From DAOUJI01 sp965237875 (GTDB taxonomy: Bacteria; Chloroflexota; Dehalococcoidia; Lucifugimonadales; JAGWBF01): a stretch of DNA of 64,000 nt. The DNA lies in NCBI GenBank assembly GCA_965237875.1, contig CBDEGP010000002.1, forward strand, positions 1,674,001 through 1,738,000. The letters are read 5' to 3'. Position numbers and translations under genes: made by a program. Shown piece after piece: positions 23,684-32,800 of the stretch; positions within the stretch are counted from its first letter, which is position 1; every line of letters starts with the position of its first letter. The notes under the pieces were generated by a model. It saw only the letters and a list, made by a program, of their open reading frames with translations. It was not told where the DNA came from and ran no database searches.

Positions 23684-25540
23684 CCCCACCTAGGTGAGAG
23701 GAAGACCTCGTTGGAGCCCGCCGTGAAGGGGGCTAAGATGTTTTTTGGAAGAGAGAAACGATCACCAACGAGGTGCACCTATTATGAGGCAAGGCTTACT
23801 GCCGTTCCAGTACGAGCAGGAGAAGAGTTCGACGGGTATGACGGGGCTGTCGGGGCTGATGACGTACCTGGAGTTGATACACGCGTCCGGCTTGAGGTCA
23901 TCGGCAGAGCGCCACGTTGGACTACGGGGGTGTGGACAGGGCTGGACGGACAGCCAGATAGTCACCTCGCTGATACTGCTGAACCTGGCAGGGGGCGAGT
24001 CAGTGTCCGACCTGGACATCCTCGAGAAGGACGAAGGGCTGTGCAGGGTGATTCGCGAGATCGAGAGTTGGGGCATGGGTGGCAGAGAGCGCAGGGCGCT
24101 CCTGGAGAGATGGCGTGTGGAGCGTCGACGGAGCGTGCCGTCGGAGTCTGCGGTGTTCCGCTACCTGGAGAGGTTCCACGACGCGGACGAGGAGGCGAAG
24201 CGGGAAGCTCACAGGGCATTCATACCTTCTCCCAACGAAGCGCTGAGAGGGCTGGGGAAGGTGAACGCCGACCTGGTGGGCTTCGTGCAGAGCCGTTCGC
24301 CTCATAGGGAGGCCACGCTGGACATGGACGCCACCCTGGTGGAGACGCACAAGCAGGAGTCGCTCTACAGCTACAAGAAGTACAGGGCGTACCAGCCGCT
24401 GACGACCTACTGGGCAGAGGCTGACTTGGTGTTGCATTCGGAGTTTCGGGACGGCAACGTACCTGCGGGCCATCAGCAGCTGCGAGTGTTGAGCGAAGCG
24501 CTGGGGCATCTGCCTGCCGGGGTGGACAAGGTGATGCTGCGGTCTGACACGGCCGGGTACCAGCAGGAGCTTCTGCGGTACTGCGCCGAGGGCAGGGACG
24601 AGCGGTTCGGGGTGATCGAGTTTGCGGTGGGGGTTGACGTGACGGCGGAGTTCCGGCGCGCGGTGTCGCAGGTTGCCGATGAGGAGTGGCAGCCACTGTA
24701 CCGCAAGGTGGGCGAGCGCCGTGTGGACACGGGTCAGCAGTGGGCTGAGGTGAACTTCGTTCCCAACTGGATAGGCCACGCCAGGAACAGCCCTGAGTAC
24801 CGGTTCATAGCTACCAGGGAGCGGTTGATCGAACAGCCGCTGCCGGGAATGGAGGGTCAGATGGAGTTGCCCTTTGCTGCCATGGAGTTGTCCGGCAGGG
24901 GTTGGCACAAGGTATTCGGAGTGGTGACCAACCGGACTCTTGCGGGAGATGAGTTGATCTGGTGGTCGAGGCAGAGATGCGGCAAGGGCGAGGAGGTCCA
25001 CGGCGTTCTCAAGAGTGACCTTGCCGGGGGCAGGCTGCCGTCGGGCCTGTTCGGCGCCAACGCCGCATGGTGGGCGATAGCGGCGCTGGCGTTCAACCTG
25101 AACTCTGCGATGAAGCGGCTGGTGTTGGGCCAGGAATGGGTGAGCAGGCGTCTGAAGGCAGTCCGCTTCGTACTGATCGCCCTGCCGGGCCGTGTGGTGA
25201 GTCACGCCAGGAGACTGATCATCCGTCTGGCCCGTGGCCATCCCTCATACGCGTTGCTGCTCAGGGCGCGCCAGAGGATATCGGCGCTGGCTGCCGAGCC
25301 GTAGCCGGCATAGGCCGTCCTGCTGGACCATCGGTTGAAGGCGACTCAGCCGAGTTGCCAGGCCCAGCCATGCCTTCTTCGGCCTGAAAACACCCACAAT
25401 TGGTGGGGGAGCGCTGCCGATACCCTCAAAGGCCTCGCCCGAGACCCTGTCCACGCCCGATCATGTCATGCGTCACCCTTGGTCGACACCGAACACGCCC
25501 TGCAACCACACGAAGCAACTCCCAACAATGTTAGGTGGGG
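23684..25540 (+). mobile_element. Intact IS1380-family insertion sequence with GATT target duplication
   Basis: The ends are CCCCACCTA at 23684-23692 and its reverse complement TAGGTGGGG at 25532-25540. The same four bases GATT flank the element on both sides (23680-23683 and 25541-25544), which reads as a target-site duplication. The 1857-bp element holds one uninterrupted transposase gene. It sits downstream of the Lrp-like gene's start side and upstream of rsmG, with no visible gene disrupted. Confidence 0.85.
23745..25304 (+). CDS. IS1380-family transposase
   Basis: This 519-aa transposase has the IS1380 DDE layout. The first catalytic aspartate lies in LDMDATLVETHKQ, preceding the conserved YSYKKYRAYQPLTTYWAE region. 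The second lies in KVMLRSDTAGYQQELLRYC, and the acidic residue of the third motif is in GKGEEVHGVLKSDLAGGRLPSG. The frame is complete, and the surrounding inverted repeats and target duplication are intact, so it is likely functional or recently active. The N-terminal start could also be the internal methionine at residue 14 (MRQGLLPFQYEQE). Confidence 0.93.
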   Translation: MEERNDHQRGAPIMRQGLLPFQYEQEKSSTGMTGLSGLMTYLELIHASGLRSSAERHVGLRGCGQGWTDSQIVTSLILLNLAGGESVSDLDILEKDEGLCRVIREIESWGMGGRERRALLERWRVERRRSVPSESAVFRYLERFHDADEEAKREAHRAFIPSPNEALRGLGKVNADLVGFVQSRSPHREATLDMDATLVETHKQESLYSYKKYRAYQPLTTYWAEADLVLHSEFRDGNVPAGHQQLRVLSEALGHLPAGVDKVMLRSDTAGYQQELLRYCAEGRDERFGVIEFAVGVDVTAEFRRAVSQVADEEWQPLYRKVGERRVDTGQQWAEVNFVPNWIGHARNSPEYRFIATRERLIEQPLPGMEGQMELPFAAMELSGRGWHKVFGVVTNRTLAGDELIWWSRQRCGKGEEVHGVLKSDLAGGRLPSGLFGANAAWWAIAALAFNLNSAMKRLVLGQEWVSRRLKAVRFVLIALPGRVVSHARRLIIRLARGHPSYALLLRARQRISALAAEP

Positions 25541-25544
25541 GATT

Positions 25545-25913
25545 TGGGCAAGCTGACAAGCAAGGAGCCGGTCCATTCCGCCGTTCACCCTGAGCAGGGT
25601 TACGCCCCTTGGACGGGGCCGAGCAACTGCTCCCAGTTGCTTGGAAGCGAAGTCAAAGGGCCGCCGTCCTGTCATTACCATGAAAATAGACGGCGCCTGC
25701 CCCTGCTCCCCTGGTGGTGCAATTGTTCCACAACAAGACCAAGATACAAGGGGGAGTCTATGACTGCCGCCTTGCTGCACCGCTATTTTCATCGCCCTTA
25801 TATGGCCTTGGCAAGGCCATAGTGATTCCTCACTGCGCTGCGCTCCGTTCGGAATTTCAGCGAGGGAGCGCCCGCCGATCCATCAACGAATCATCTGACT
25901 TGTCTACCAGTGC
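25545..25913. other. Intergenic region between the IS and rsmG
   Basis: I see no gene here. It contains a reversed fragment of the dispersed repeat family (CCGTTCACCCTGAGC, 25581-25595), a GC hairpin (CCCCTTGGACGGGG region near 25605) and a 21-nt palindrome TATGGCCTT-GGC-AAGGCCATA at 25801-25821. A repeat-like stretch (GTGATTCCTCACTGCGCTGC) follows at about 25823. Confidence 0.55.
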
Positions 25914-25919
25914 TATAAT
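25911..25919 (+). promoter_or_regulatory. Extended -10 promoter of rsmG
   Basis: TGC followed by TATAAT (25914-25919) is an extended -10 element. No good -35 is visible at the expected distance. The rsmG ATG is 17 bases further on, giving a leader of about 11 bases. Confidence 0.6.
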
Positions 25920-25936
25920 CCACACGGAACGCAGCT

Positions 25937-26650
25937 ATGGAAACGCTTGAAAACGGGTTCAGCCTCCTTGGGTTGGACCTCTCCTCCGTCGTGGCGCGTC
26001 AATTCAAGACCTACCACCGTGAACTGGTGGAGTGGAACTCCCGCATCAACCTGACCGCCATTACAGACTGTCGTGAGGTCCAGGTAAAGCATTTTCTGGA
26101 CTCTCTGAGCGTTGCGGCGGCCCTAAGCGAAACCGTCAAGAGGTCCGGTCGATTGGTGGACGTGGGATCGGGCGCCGGTTTCCCGGGTCTTCCTCTAAAG
26201 CTGGTTTACCACGGAATGCACGTAACGACGGTGGAATCATCGGCCAAGAAGAGCGCTTTCATATCCCACGTCGTGGAAGTCCTCGGCGCGGAGAACGTGG
26301 AGATATGCGCCCAGAGGGCCGAGCTGCTGGCCCGTCAACCGGACTACAGGGAGACCTTCGACGCCGCCGTCACCCGGGGAGTGGCTTCCCTCCGGGTTGC
26401 GTCAGAGCTGTCACTTCCCTTTTGCCGGTTGGGAGGCATTGCCATTGCCATGAAGAAGGGCGACATCCGGCGGGAAGTGGAGGAAGCTTCCCACGCCATT
26501 GACCTGCTGGGAGGCCGTCTCAGGGAAATCCTGGCAGTGGATGCGCCCGGACTGGAGGACGGTCGAGCGTTGGTGGTCATCGACAAGGTGAAGCCGACCC
26601 CTGAGACATATCCCCGGAGGCCCGGAATGCCGGGGAAACGCCCTCTTTAA
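25937..26650 (+). CDS. rsmG: 16S rRNA (guanine-527-N7)-methyltransferase
   Basis: This 237-aa protein is RsmG (GidB), which methylates G527 of 16S rRNA. The signature runs through YHRELVEWNSRINLTAITDCREVQVKHFLDSL, then the S-adenosylmethionine loop LVDVGSGAGFPGLPLK, VTTVESSAKKSAFI and the later TRGVASLRVASEL. The C-terminal AIAMKKGDIRREV region is also family-typical. The gene is headed by an extended -10 promoter and followed, after 13 bases, by a flippase-like membrane protein gene. In many bacteria rsmG lies near the replication origin, but I see no dnaA or oriC features here. Confidence 0.95.
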   Translation: METLENGFSLLGLDLSSVVARQFKTYHRELVEWNSRINLTAITDCREVQVKHFLDSLSVAAALSETVKRSGRLVDVGSGAGFPGLPLKLVYHGMHVTTVESSAKKSAFISHVVEVLGAENVEICAQRAELLARQPDYRETFDAAVTRGVASLRVASELSLPFCRLGGIAIAMKKGDIRREVEEASHAIDLLGGRLREILAVDAPGLEDGRALVVIDKVKPTPETYPRRPGMPGKRPL

Positions 26651-26663
26651 GCCTCGATACGAC

Positions 26664-27719
26664 ATGGCCTTGTTCCAACCCAATCGCCAGCCCATGAGTC
26701 TAACCCGGCGCTTGTTGTCGCCGGCGGCCCTGGTCTCCTTTGCCGTAGCGGGAGCGTTCATACTCTTTCTGGTGACCCGCTTCGACATCGACCTGAACAC
26801 AACCTGGGACAGCATAAAGTCCAGTGACCTAACCTTGTTCCTGGCCGCCGTCGCGGTCCACTACACGACTTTCATATTCAGAGGGGCCCGTTGGAAGCTG
26901 CTTCTTGAGAATGCCCAGGACAGCGAAAACCCTCAGACGCCCAGCGTTGTTCATTGCGGAGTCCTGCTGCTCCTGGGCTGGTTCGTGAACTCAGTCACCT
27001 GGTTCCGCTTGGGAGACGCTTTCCGGGCCCACGCCTACTCGGAAGATACAGGCGCCGGCTTTTCCCACACCATCGGCACCATTCTGGCCGAACGCTTCCT
27101 CGACATGATCCTGGTCTTGGCGTTGCTGCTGTTGGCCACGGCCATTCTGGTGGCAACGGGCACGGGGACTTCCTGGGTTTTCGTCGGCCTGGCGGGTCTG
27201 ATGGCGGCCCTCATTGGAGGAATTCTCGCCGGCATGGGCTTCTTCAGGCGGCGTCTGGTCAATATACTGCCCGGCAAGCTGCAAGGCCCGTACCGCCGGT
27301 TCAACGACGGCGCGATGGCAAGCTTCGGAAGACTTCACTTGGTGACGGCCCTGGGACTGCTGGGTTGGGCTTCCGAGATGGGGCGTCTACTGCTGGTGAC
27401 CGAAGCGCTGGACCTGCCCCTGGGCATCCCTCTGGTCATATTCGTCACCCTGGCCAACGCGATGCTTACGCTGGCGCCCATCACTCCCGGAGGTCTCGGC
27501 GCAGTAGAGTGGGGCGTTACGGGTCTGTTGCTGCTGGCCGACACCATTTCCACGGAGTCGGCAGCCTTTGCCGTAGTGGCCCTGGACAGGTCCATCAGCT
27601 GGCTGAGCATAATAGCCATCGGCGCATGCGCATTCATCAGCCGAGAGCTGTTGAAGCGCCGCAGGGCCGCTCTAACCGCATCCGCCGAACCTGAACGGGC
27701 TCCGGCGGACACATCCTAG
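26664..27719 (+). CDS. Lysylphosphatidylglycerol synthase-like (UPF0104) membrane protein
   Basis: This 351-aa polytopic membrane protein belongs to the LPG synthase transmembrane family, which includes flippase domains and AglD-type proteins. It has about eight hydrophobic segments, and the conserved features FRGARWKLLLE, WFVNSVTWFRLGDAFRAHAYS, TILAERFLDMILVL and the late LAPITPGGLGAVEWGVTG. It lacks the catalytic synthetase half, so it is more likely a lipid-translocating or lipid-binding membrane protein than a synthase. It is co-directional with rsmG and only 13 bases downstream. Confidence 0.85.
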   Translation: MALFQPNRQPMSLTRRLLSPAALVSFAVAGAFILFLVTRFDIDLNTTWDSIKSSDLTLFLAAVAVHYTTFIFRGARWKLLLENAQDSENPQTPSVVHCGVLLLLGWFVNSVTWFRLGDAFRAHAYSEDTGAGFSHTIGTILAERFLDMILVLALLLLATAILVATGTGTSWVFVGLAGLMAALIGGILAGMGFFRRRLVNILPGKLQGPYRRFNDGAMASFGRLHLVTALGLLGWASEMGRLLLVTEALDLPLGIPLVIFVTLANAMLTLAPITPGGLGAVEWGVTGLLLLADTISTESAAFAVVALDRSISWLSIIAIGACAFISRELLKRRRAALTASAEPERAPADTS

Positions 27720-27771
27720 TGAATACGGGCTGGTCAAAGCAGGTTGAGGGACCTGCCGGCGCCAAACTTAA

Positions 27772-29184
27772 ATGATTACAAAGAGACTGCTAAAACCACT
27801 GAGGCCGGGGGCGCCTGCTTGGGTCCTGGCGGCGTTGGTCTTTCTCGCGGCTTGCGGCACGACGGACACGAGCACACCGACGCCAACTCAGCCGCCCACA
27901 CCAAGCCCTGTCGCGGTCCCCCAAACACCCTCCGTTACCCATCCAGCCAAAACCCCGGCGCCGACACCCTCCCCAAGTCTGGCGCCCTCCCCTGAGGCTA
28001 CGCTGTCGGCCGTCCCAACTCCAACCGCTGCCCCGACCCCAGGAATCACACCCACGGCCTCTGCTGCACCAACAAGCACAACGGCGCCTAGACCAACGCC
28101 AACACCGTCACCGTCCCTTGAGCCGCGAACAGCCCCCACAGCCGTTCCCACGCCAACGCCGCCGCCGGACGTGACTCCCACGCCAACTTACCCGCCGCCG
28201 GACCAATCCCCTCCTCTGGTCTTTGAAGTCCGGGTGGAACCCCAAACACCTGTAGTTGGCGACCAGGTGACCATCACCTTGATAGCGTCGGGCCGGGGAG
28301 GTCTGCCCGAGTATGTCTTGGGGCACACCGACTCCCTGGCGCAAGTGCTGTCGCTCCAGTCCCCGTCCGTCGTCTCCATGAACACACTTGACGAAGCGGT
28401 CGACTGGAGCTTTCTTGCCAAGAGTCCTGGGACCGTAGCTGTGAACATCAGCGTGAATTACGAGACCTGGCGCCGCCATGACGCCGGGACATCCAACATC
28501 CGCTACTCTGCCAGCCAGTCCGTTCGTTCCATCATCGTCGCCGTGGGCCCAAGTCCCGATGAGACAGGCGCGCCGACGTCCGTCCCGACTCCGGCTCCTC
28601 CCGACCCAAACCCTACACCTACATTTACGCCCACGCCGACCCCCACGCCAACGTCGGCGCCAAGGCCCACTCCTTTGCCAAGACCAACGGCAACCTCCAC
28701 GCCGTCTCCCACACCAACTCCTACGTCTACACCTCCGCCCACGCCCACGCATACACCTACGCCTACACTTGCGCCCACTCCCACTCCCTCGCCGACACCG
28801 ACGCCGACTCTGGCTCCGACGCCCACTCCATCGCCAACACCCACACCGACGCCGACTCTGGCTCCGACGCCCACTCCATCGCCAACACCCACACCGACGC
28901 CGACTCTGGCTCCGACGCCCACTCCATCGCCAACACCCACACCGACGCCGACTCTGGCTCCGACGCCCACACCCACGCAGATCCCCACCCCAACACCCAC
29001 GCCCACCCGCGAGCCGCCGCAAAGCGATTCCTCATTTGAAGACCGGAACTGCGGAGACTTCGAGACGTGGAGAGAGGCTCAAGACTTCTTTGAGGCCGCC
29101 GGCGGGCCCGATGAAGACCCTCACCGCTTGGACGGGGACAAAGACGGAATCGCCTGTGAGGGGCTGCCGGGAGCGCCGCGCTGA
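27772..29184 (+). CDS. Pro/Thr-repeat lipoprotein with excalibur calcium-binding domain
   Basis: This 470-aa surface lipoprotein starts with a signal peptide ending in the lipobox LAAC (about residue 28-31). Next come a Pro/Thr-rich stalk, a beta-rich folded domain (residues about 150-240, beginning VFEVRVEPQTPVVGDQVTITLIASG), and a second, longer PTPT stalk with perfect tandem repeats. The C-terminus is an excalibur domain: DRNCGDFETWREAQDFFEAAGG, then DPHRLDGDKDGIACEGLPG, with the acidic calcium-binding DxDxDG-like loop and two cysteines. The build suggests a cell-surface protein displayed on an extended stalk. Function is unknown. Confidence 0.85.
   Translation: MITKRLLKPLRPGAPAWVLAALVFLAACGTTDTSTPTPTQPPTPSPVAVPQTPSVTHPAKTPAPTPSPSLAPSPEATLSAVPTPTAAPTPGITPTASAAPTSTTAPRPTPTPSPSLEPRTAPTAVPTPTPPPDVTPTPTYPPPDQSPPLVFEVRVEPQTPVVGDQVTITLIASGRGGLPEYVLGHTDSLAQVLSLQSPSVVSMNTLDEAVDWSFLAKSPGTVAVNISVNYETWRRHDAGTSNIRYSASQSVRSIIVAVGPSPDETGAPTSVPTPAPPDPNPTPTFTPTPTPTPTSAPRPTPLPRPTATSTPSPTPTPTSTPPPTPTHTPTPTLAPTPTPSPTPTPTLAPTPTPSPTPTPTPTLAPTPTPSPTPTPTPTLAPTPTPSPTPTPTPTLAPTPTPTQIPTPTPTPTREPPQSDSSFEDRNCGDFETWREAQDFFEAAGGPDEDPHRLDGDKDGIACEGLPGAPR
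28801..28970 (+). repeat. 48-bp tandem repeat in the PTP stalk
   Basis: Three perfect 48-base units start at 28801, 28849 and 28897, and a partial fourth runs to about 28970. A degenerate 42-base unit precedes them from 28759. Each full unit encodes 16 residues of Thr-Pro-rich stalk. The nucleotide identity points to recent expansion, so copy number may vary between strains. Confidence 0.93.
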
Positions 29185-29205
29185 TCCGCTATGAAACGCT
29201 GAGGC

Positions 29206-29673
29206 TTAGCTCCAAGCGAAACGCCAGCTGGGCAGGTCCACCATCCACTCTCCATCCTCCAGGAGCATCGGTATGATGAGGCCGGACATGGCCCTGCGGC
29301 TTTCAACGACCTCCTGGTCGTCCCTGATCCCAAAGGGCAGGAACGCGAAGGCGTGAACGTCGTCAATGTAGCTTGTGGGGGCTACGCCAAGGTCGGTCAA
29401 GTCCTCCAGGGGCCACATCTTGAGCACGGCCTCCCGAAAGTCCTCCATCATCAGGGAGAACATCGGATGGTTGCCGTCATGGGCGGCCCGGTAGACGATT
29501 TGCATGTCTACGTTGTGTTGAGTGGCCCATACGCCTTGCCGGACCCCTCTTGACTCGCGCGAGAGCATATTCCAAGCCAAGGTTATGTCATCTCTGACCG
29601 CTTCCGCGAACCTTCCGGCCCGGATTCCACACTCGTCCGGCGAGTTGCTGCGCCTCTGTCCCGGTATCCGCAT
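29206..29673 (-). CDS. Hypothetical protein, about 155 aa
   Basis: I do not recognise this protein. It is soluble and mixed in charge: FAEAVRDDITLAWNMLSRESRGVRQGVWATQHNVDMQIVYRAAHDGNHPMFSLMMEDFREAVLKMWPLED, then YIDDVHAFAFLPFGIRD and a C-terminal DGEWMVDLPSWRF. The frame is open to an ATG at 29730, but a promoter-like -10 TACAAT overlaps that ATG, and AGAGG lies just before the ATG at 29673, so I chose the latter. It converges with the excalibur lipoprotein gene and is divergent from mfd. Confidence 0.6.
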   Translation of the reverse strand: MRIPGQRRSNSPDECGIRAGRFAEAVRDDITLAWNMLSRESRGVRQGVWATQHNVDMQIVYRAAHDGNHPMFSLMMEDFREAVLKMWPLEDLTDLGVAPTSYIDDVHAFAFLPFGIRDDQEVVESRRAMSGLIIPMLLEDGEWMVDLPSWRFAWS

Positions 29674-29720
29674 CCGGCCCTCTCTGTTGTGGCCCGACGC
29701 CGCGCCTGCCAAGTTGGGGA

Positions 29721-29748
29721 ATTGTACCATGCCGGACCTAACCTACAA
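29721..29748 (-). promoter_or_regulatory. Putative promoter of the hypothetical gene at 29206
   Basis: On the minus strand, TTGTAG (29743-29748) and TACAAT (29721-29726) are spaced by 16 bases. The -10 overlaps the first in-frame ATG (29730) of the open frame, which supports the downstream start at 29673. Confidence 0.5.
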
Positions 29749-29824
29749 CCGGCCATACCTACGGGGGGCTTGACACTTGGACTCCTATGCTCTGGAATAT
29801 ACAAGGAATCGTTTAACAGACTGA

Positions 29825-32800
29825 ATGAGTCTCACAGGACTTCTAGACCTATTCCGGGACCACCCGGTTTACAACAGGCTTACCCAGGCCCTCGGCCAGG
29901 AGCAAGCCCAACGCCCATTGGAAGCCCCGGAAGCGGCTCGCCCTCTCATAACGGCCGCTCTTTGGCGTCATTCCCCCAGGCCGGTCCTGGTTGTCGCGCC
30001 ACGGCCCGACGAAGCCAGGAAATTCCACGACAGTCTCCTTTTATATCTGGGCGAAGATGCTCCTGTCCGACTCTTTCCCGAACCCGATGTTCTGCCCTTT
30101 GAACGTCTCGTGGCGGACGCCGACGCCAACAACCAACGATTGGCGGCGCTGTCCGAACTCCATGAGGCTGTAGAGTCCAACGACCCGTGCCCCCCATGCC
30201 CCATAATCGTAGCGTCCGTCGCAGCCCTGCTGCAAAAGACGCTCGACCCGGAGTCCTTCAACTCCGCCCGCCACTCGCTGGCGGTGGGCCAGGAGATACG
30301 GCTGGGTGAGCTTCTGTTGCGTTGGGTGGGACTGGGATACCAGAGGGAGAGCAGCGTCGAAATCCCGGGCTCCTTCAGCCACAGAGGCGGGATTCTGGAC
30401 ATCTATTCCCCCGCTTCTCCGTTGCCCGCCCGCCTGGAGTTGTGGGGGGAGCGGATAGAGAGCATACGCCTTTTCGATCCCGCGTCCCAGCGTTCGGTGA
30501 GCAGAGTCGAATCCGTGACCGTCATTCCAGCGAAGGAGACTCTTCCGTCGCTCGCCAACAAGGAACGCGTCTCAGACCTCATCGGTTCCCTCGGATTCGA
30601 CGGATGCACTCCTTCCATTGTGGACCGGTTCCAAGAGGAGCTTACAGCCCTCTTTTCGGGGCTGGAAGTGGAAGAACTCCCACTGTACAACGGCTTCCTC
30701 AACGATTCCACGTTGCTGGACCATCTGCCGCAGAAGACCCTGCTGGTCATGGACGGCGCCGCCGCCGTCGAGTCGGAGGCCGAGTCCCTCGACCGGAGGG
30801 CGGAAGAGCTCCGATCAGCGCGGACAAGCCGCGGCGAGCTTCCGGTCAACTTTCCTTCACCTCAAGCCGCCTGGGACCGCCCGTTCCTCTCGCGCCATCC
30901 AGGACCCACTCTGGCCTTGGAAAGCTGGACCTCAGGAGATGACGGCCTGGACTTCCGGCCGTCCCCGTCCTATTTCGGACGCCAGGGAGAGTTGGCCCAG
31001 GACATAAAAACGGCGCTGGCCGGCGGAAAACGAATCGCCATCGTAAGCCGAAACGCCCGCCGTCTCTCTGAAGCGCTGAGCGAGGAGGGCTTGAGCGCGT
31101 CAGCGTCTTCATCGCTTCCTTCACCGCCTCAGCCTGGGACCTTGGCGCTGGTCAACGGCGCTCTGATGGAAGGGTGGACACTCCCGCTCTATGACGGTGA
31201 CCTTACCGTATTCACCGACTCTGAAATCTTCGGGGTCGCCAAGGAGAGGCGACGGCGGAGGCGGACTCCGGTCCGGAGAGCTCACCAATCAGTGGAACTC
31301 ACGCCAGGGGATTTCGTCGTACACGTGGACCATGGCGTTGCCCTGTTCACTGGAACGGTCCGTATGGACCAGGGAAATGATGAGCGGGAGTACCTGGCGT
31401 TGGAGTACGCGGAGGGCGACAAGCTCTACGTGCCTACGGAGCATCTGGACAGGGTTGCGTCTTACGCGGCGCCGGGAGACCAGAAACCGAATCCAACCCG
31501 GTTGGGGACCGCCGAATGGAGCAGGGTCAAAGAACGGGTCAGGAACGCAACCAGAGAGATGGCCAGGGAGCTTCTCGACCTTTACGCCTCCCGCCAGGTG
31601 GTCCAGGGAACCTCTTTCGCCGGAGACACTCCCTGGCAGCAGGAGTTGGAGGACGCCTTCCCCTACGAGGAGACCGACGACCAGGCAAGGACAATCAGGG
31701 AAGTCAAGGCGGACATGGAGCAGCCCAGGCCCATGGACAGACTGGTATGCGGCGACGTTGGCTATGGGAAGACCGAAGTGGCCTTGAGAGCGGCCTTCAA
31801 GACTGCCGCCGACGGTCTCCAGACGGGCATCCTTGTGCCCACCACTGTGCTGGCCCAGCAACACTACGCCACCTTCAAAGAGCGGCTCAGTCCCTTCCCG
31901 ATAAGGGTAGAGGTCCTCAGCCGGTTCCGCACCAGGATGGAACAGAAGGAGGTCATAGAAGGGCTGAAGACCGGTGTGGTGGACATCGTCATCGGCACTC
32001 ACAGGCTTCTCCAGAAAGACGTCGAGTTCAGGGACCTTGGGTTGGTAGTGGTGGATGAGGAGCAGCGCTTTGGAGTGGCCCACAAGGAGCGCCTCAAGAG
32101 GATGCGCCAGGAAGTTGACGTGCTGACCTTGAGCGCAACCCCCATTCCGCGGACCCTCTACATGGGGCTGTCGGGGATCCGGGACATGAGTGCTATGGAG
32201 ACTCCACCCGAGGAACGACTGCCGGTCAAGACCTACGTCAGCGAGTACAGCGACGAGCTGGTCAAAGAGGCCCTGGTCAGGGAACTGGAGCGGGGCGGCC
32301 AGGTCTTCTTCCTCCACAACAGGGTCAAGACCATCCGGCGCGTGGCGGCCGAGCTGTCGCGGCTGGTCCCAGAGGCCCGGATAGCCGTGGGCCACGGGCG
32401 TATGGCCGAGGAGGAGCTGGAAGACGTAATGGCCGACTTCTCCGACGGCGCCGTAGACGTCCTGGTGTGCACCACCATCATCGAGTCCGGCCTGGACCTG
32501 CCCAACGCCAACACACTGATAGTCGACCGGGCTGACAGGTTCGGCCTCTCCCAGCTATACCAGCTGCGTGGAAGAGTCGGGCGGGGCGCAAACAGGGCCT
32601 ATTCCTATTTGCTCATCCCCAAGGGCCGCAGGATCACCGAGAATGCGTCGAAACGCCTCAAAGCAATACTCGAGGCGTCGGAGTTGGGGGCGGGGTTCAG
32701 GGTGGCTATGCGAGACCTGGAAATCAGAGGAGCGGGAAACATCCTGGGACCCGAACAGAGCGGCCAGGTCCACGCGGTGGGGTTCGAGCTCTACACACAG

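Noticed and set aside
24000..25241. 413-codon open frame antisense to the IS1380 transposase
   Set aside because: It is a shadow in GC-rich coding sequence, low in hydrophobic structure and rich in Pro, Arg and His. The transposase on the other strand has clear family motifs.
28108..29022. Arg/Gly-rich frames antisense to the excalibur lipoprotein
   Set aside because: The repetitive composition comes from the Thr-Pro repeats read on the other strand; no start context or domain supports a gene.
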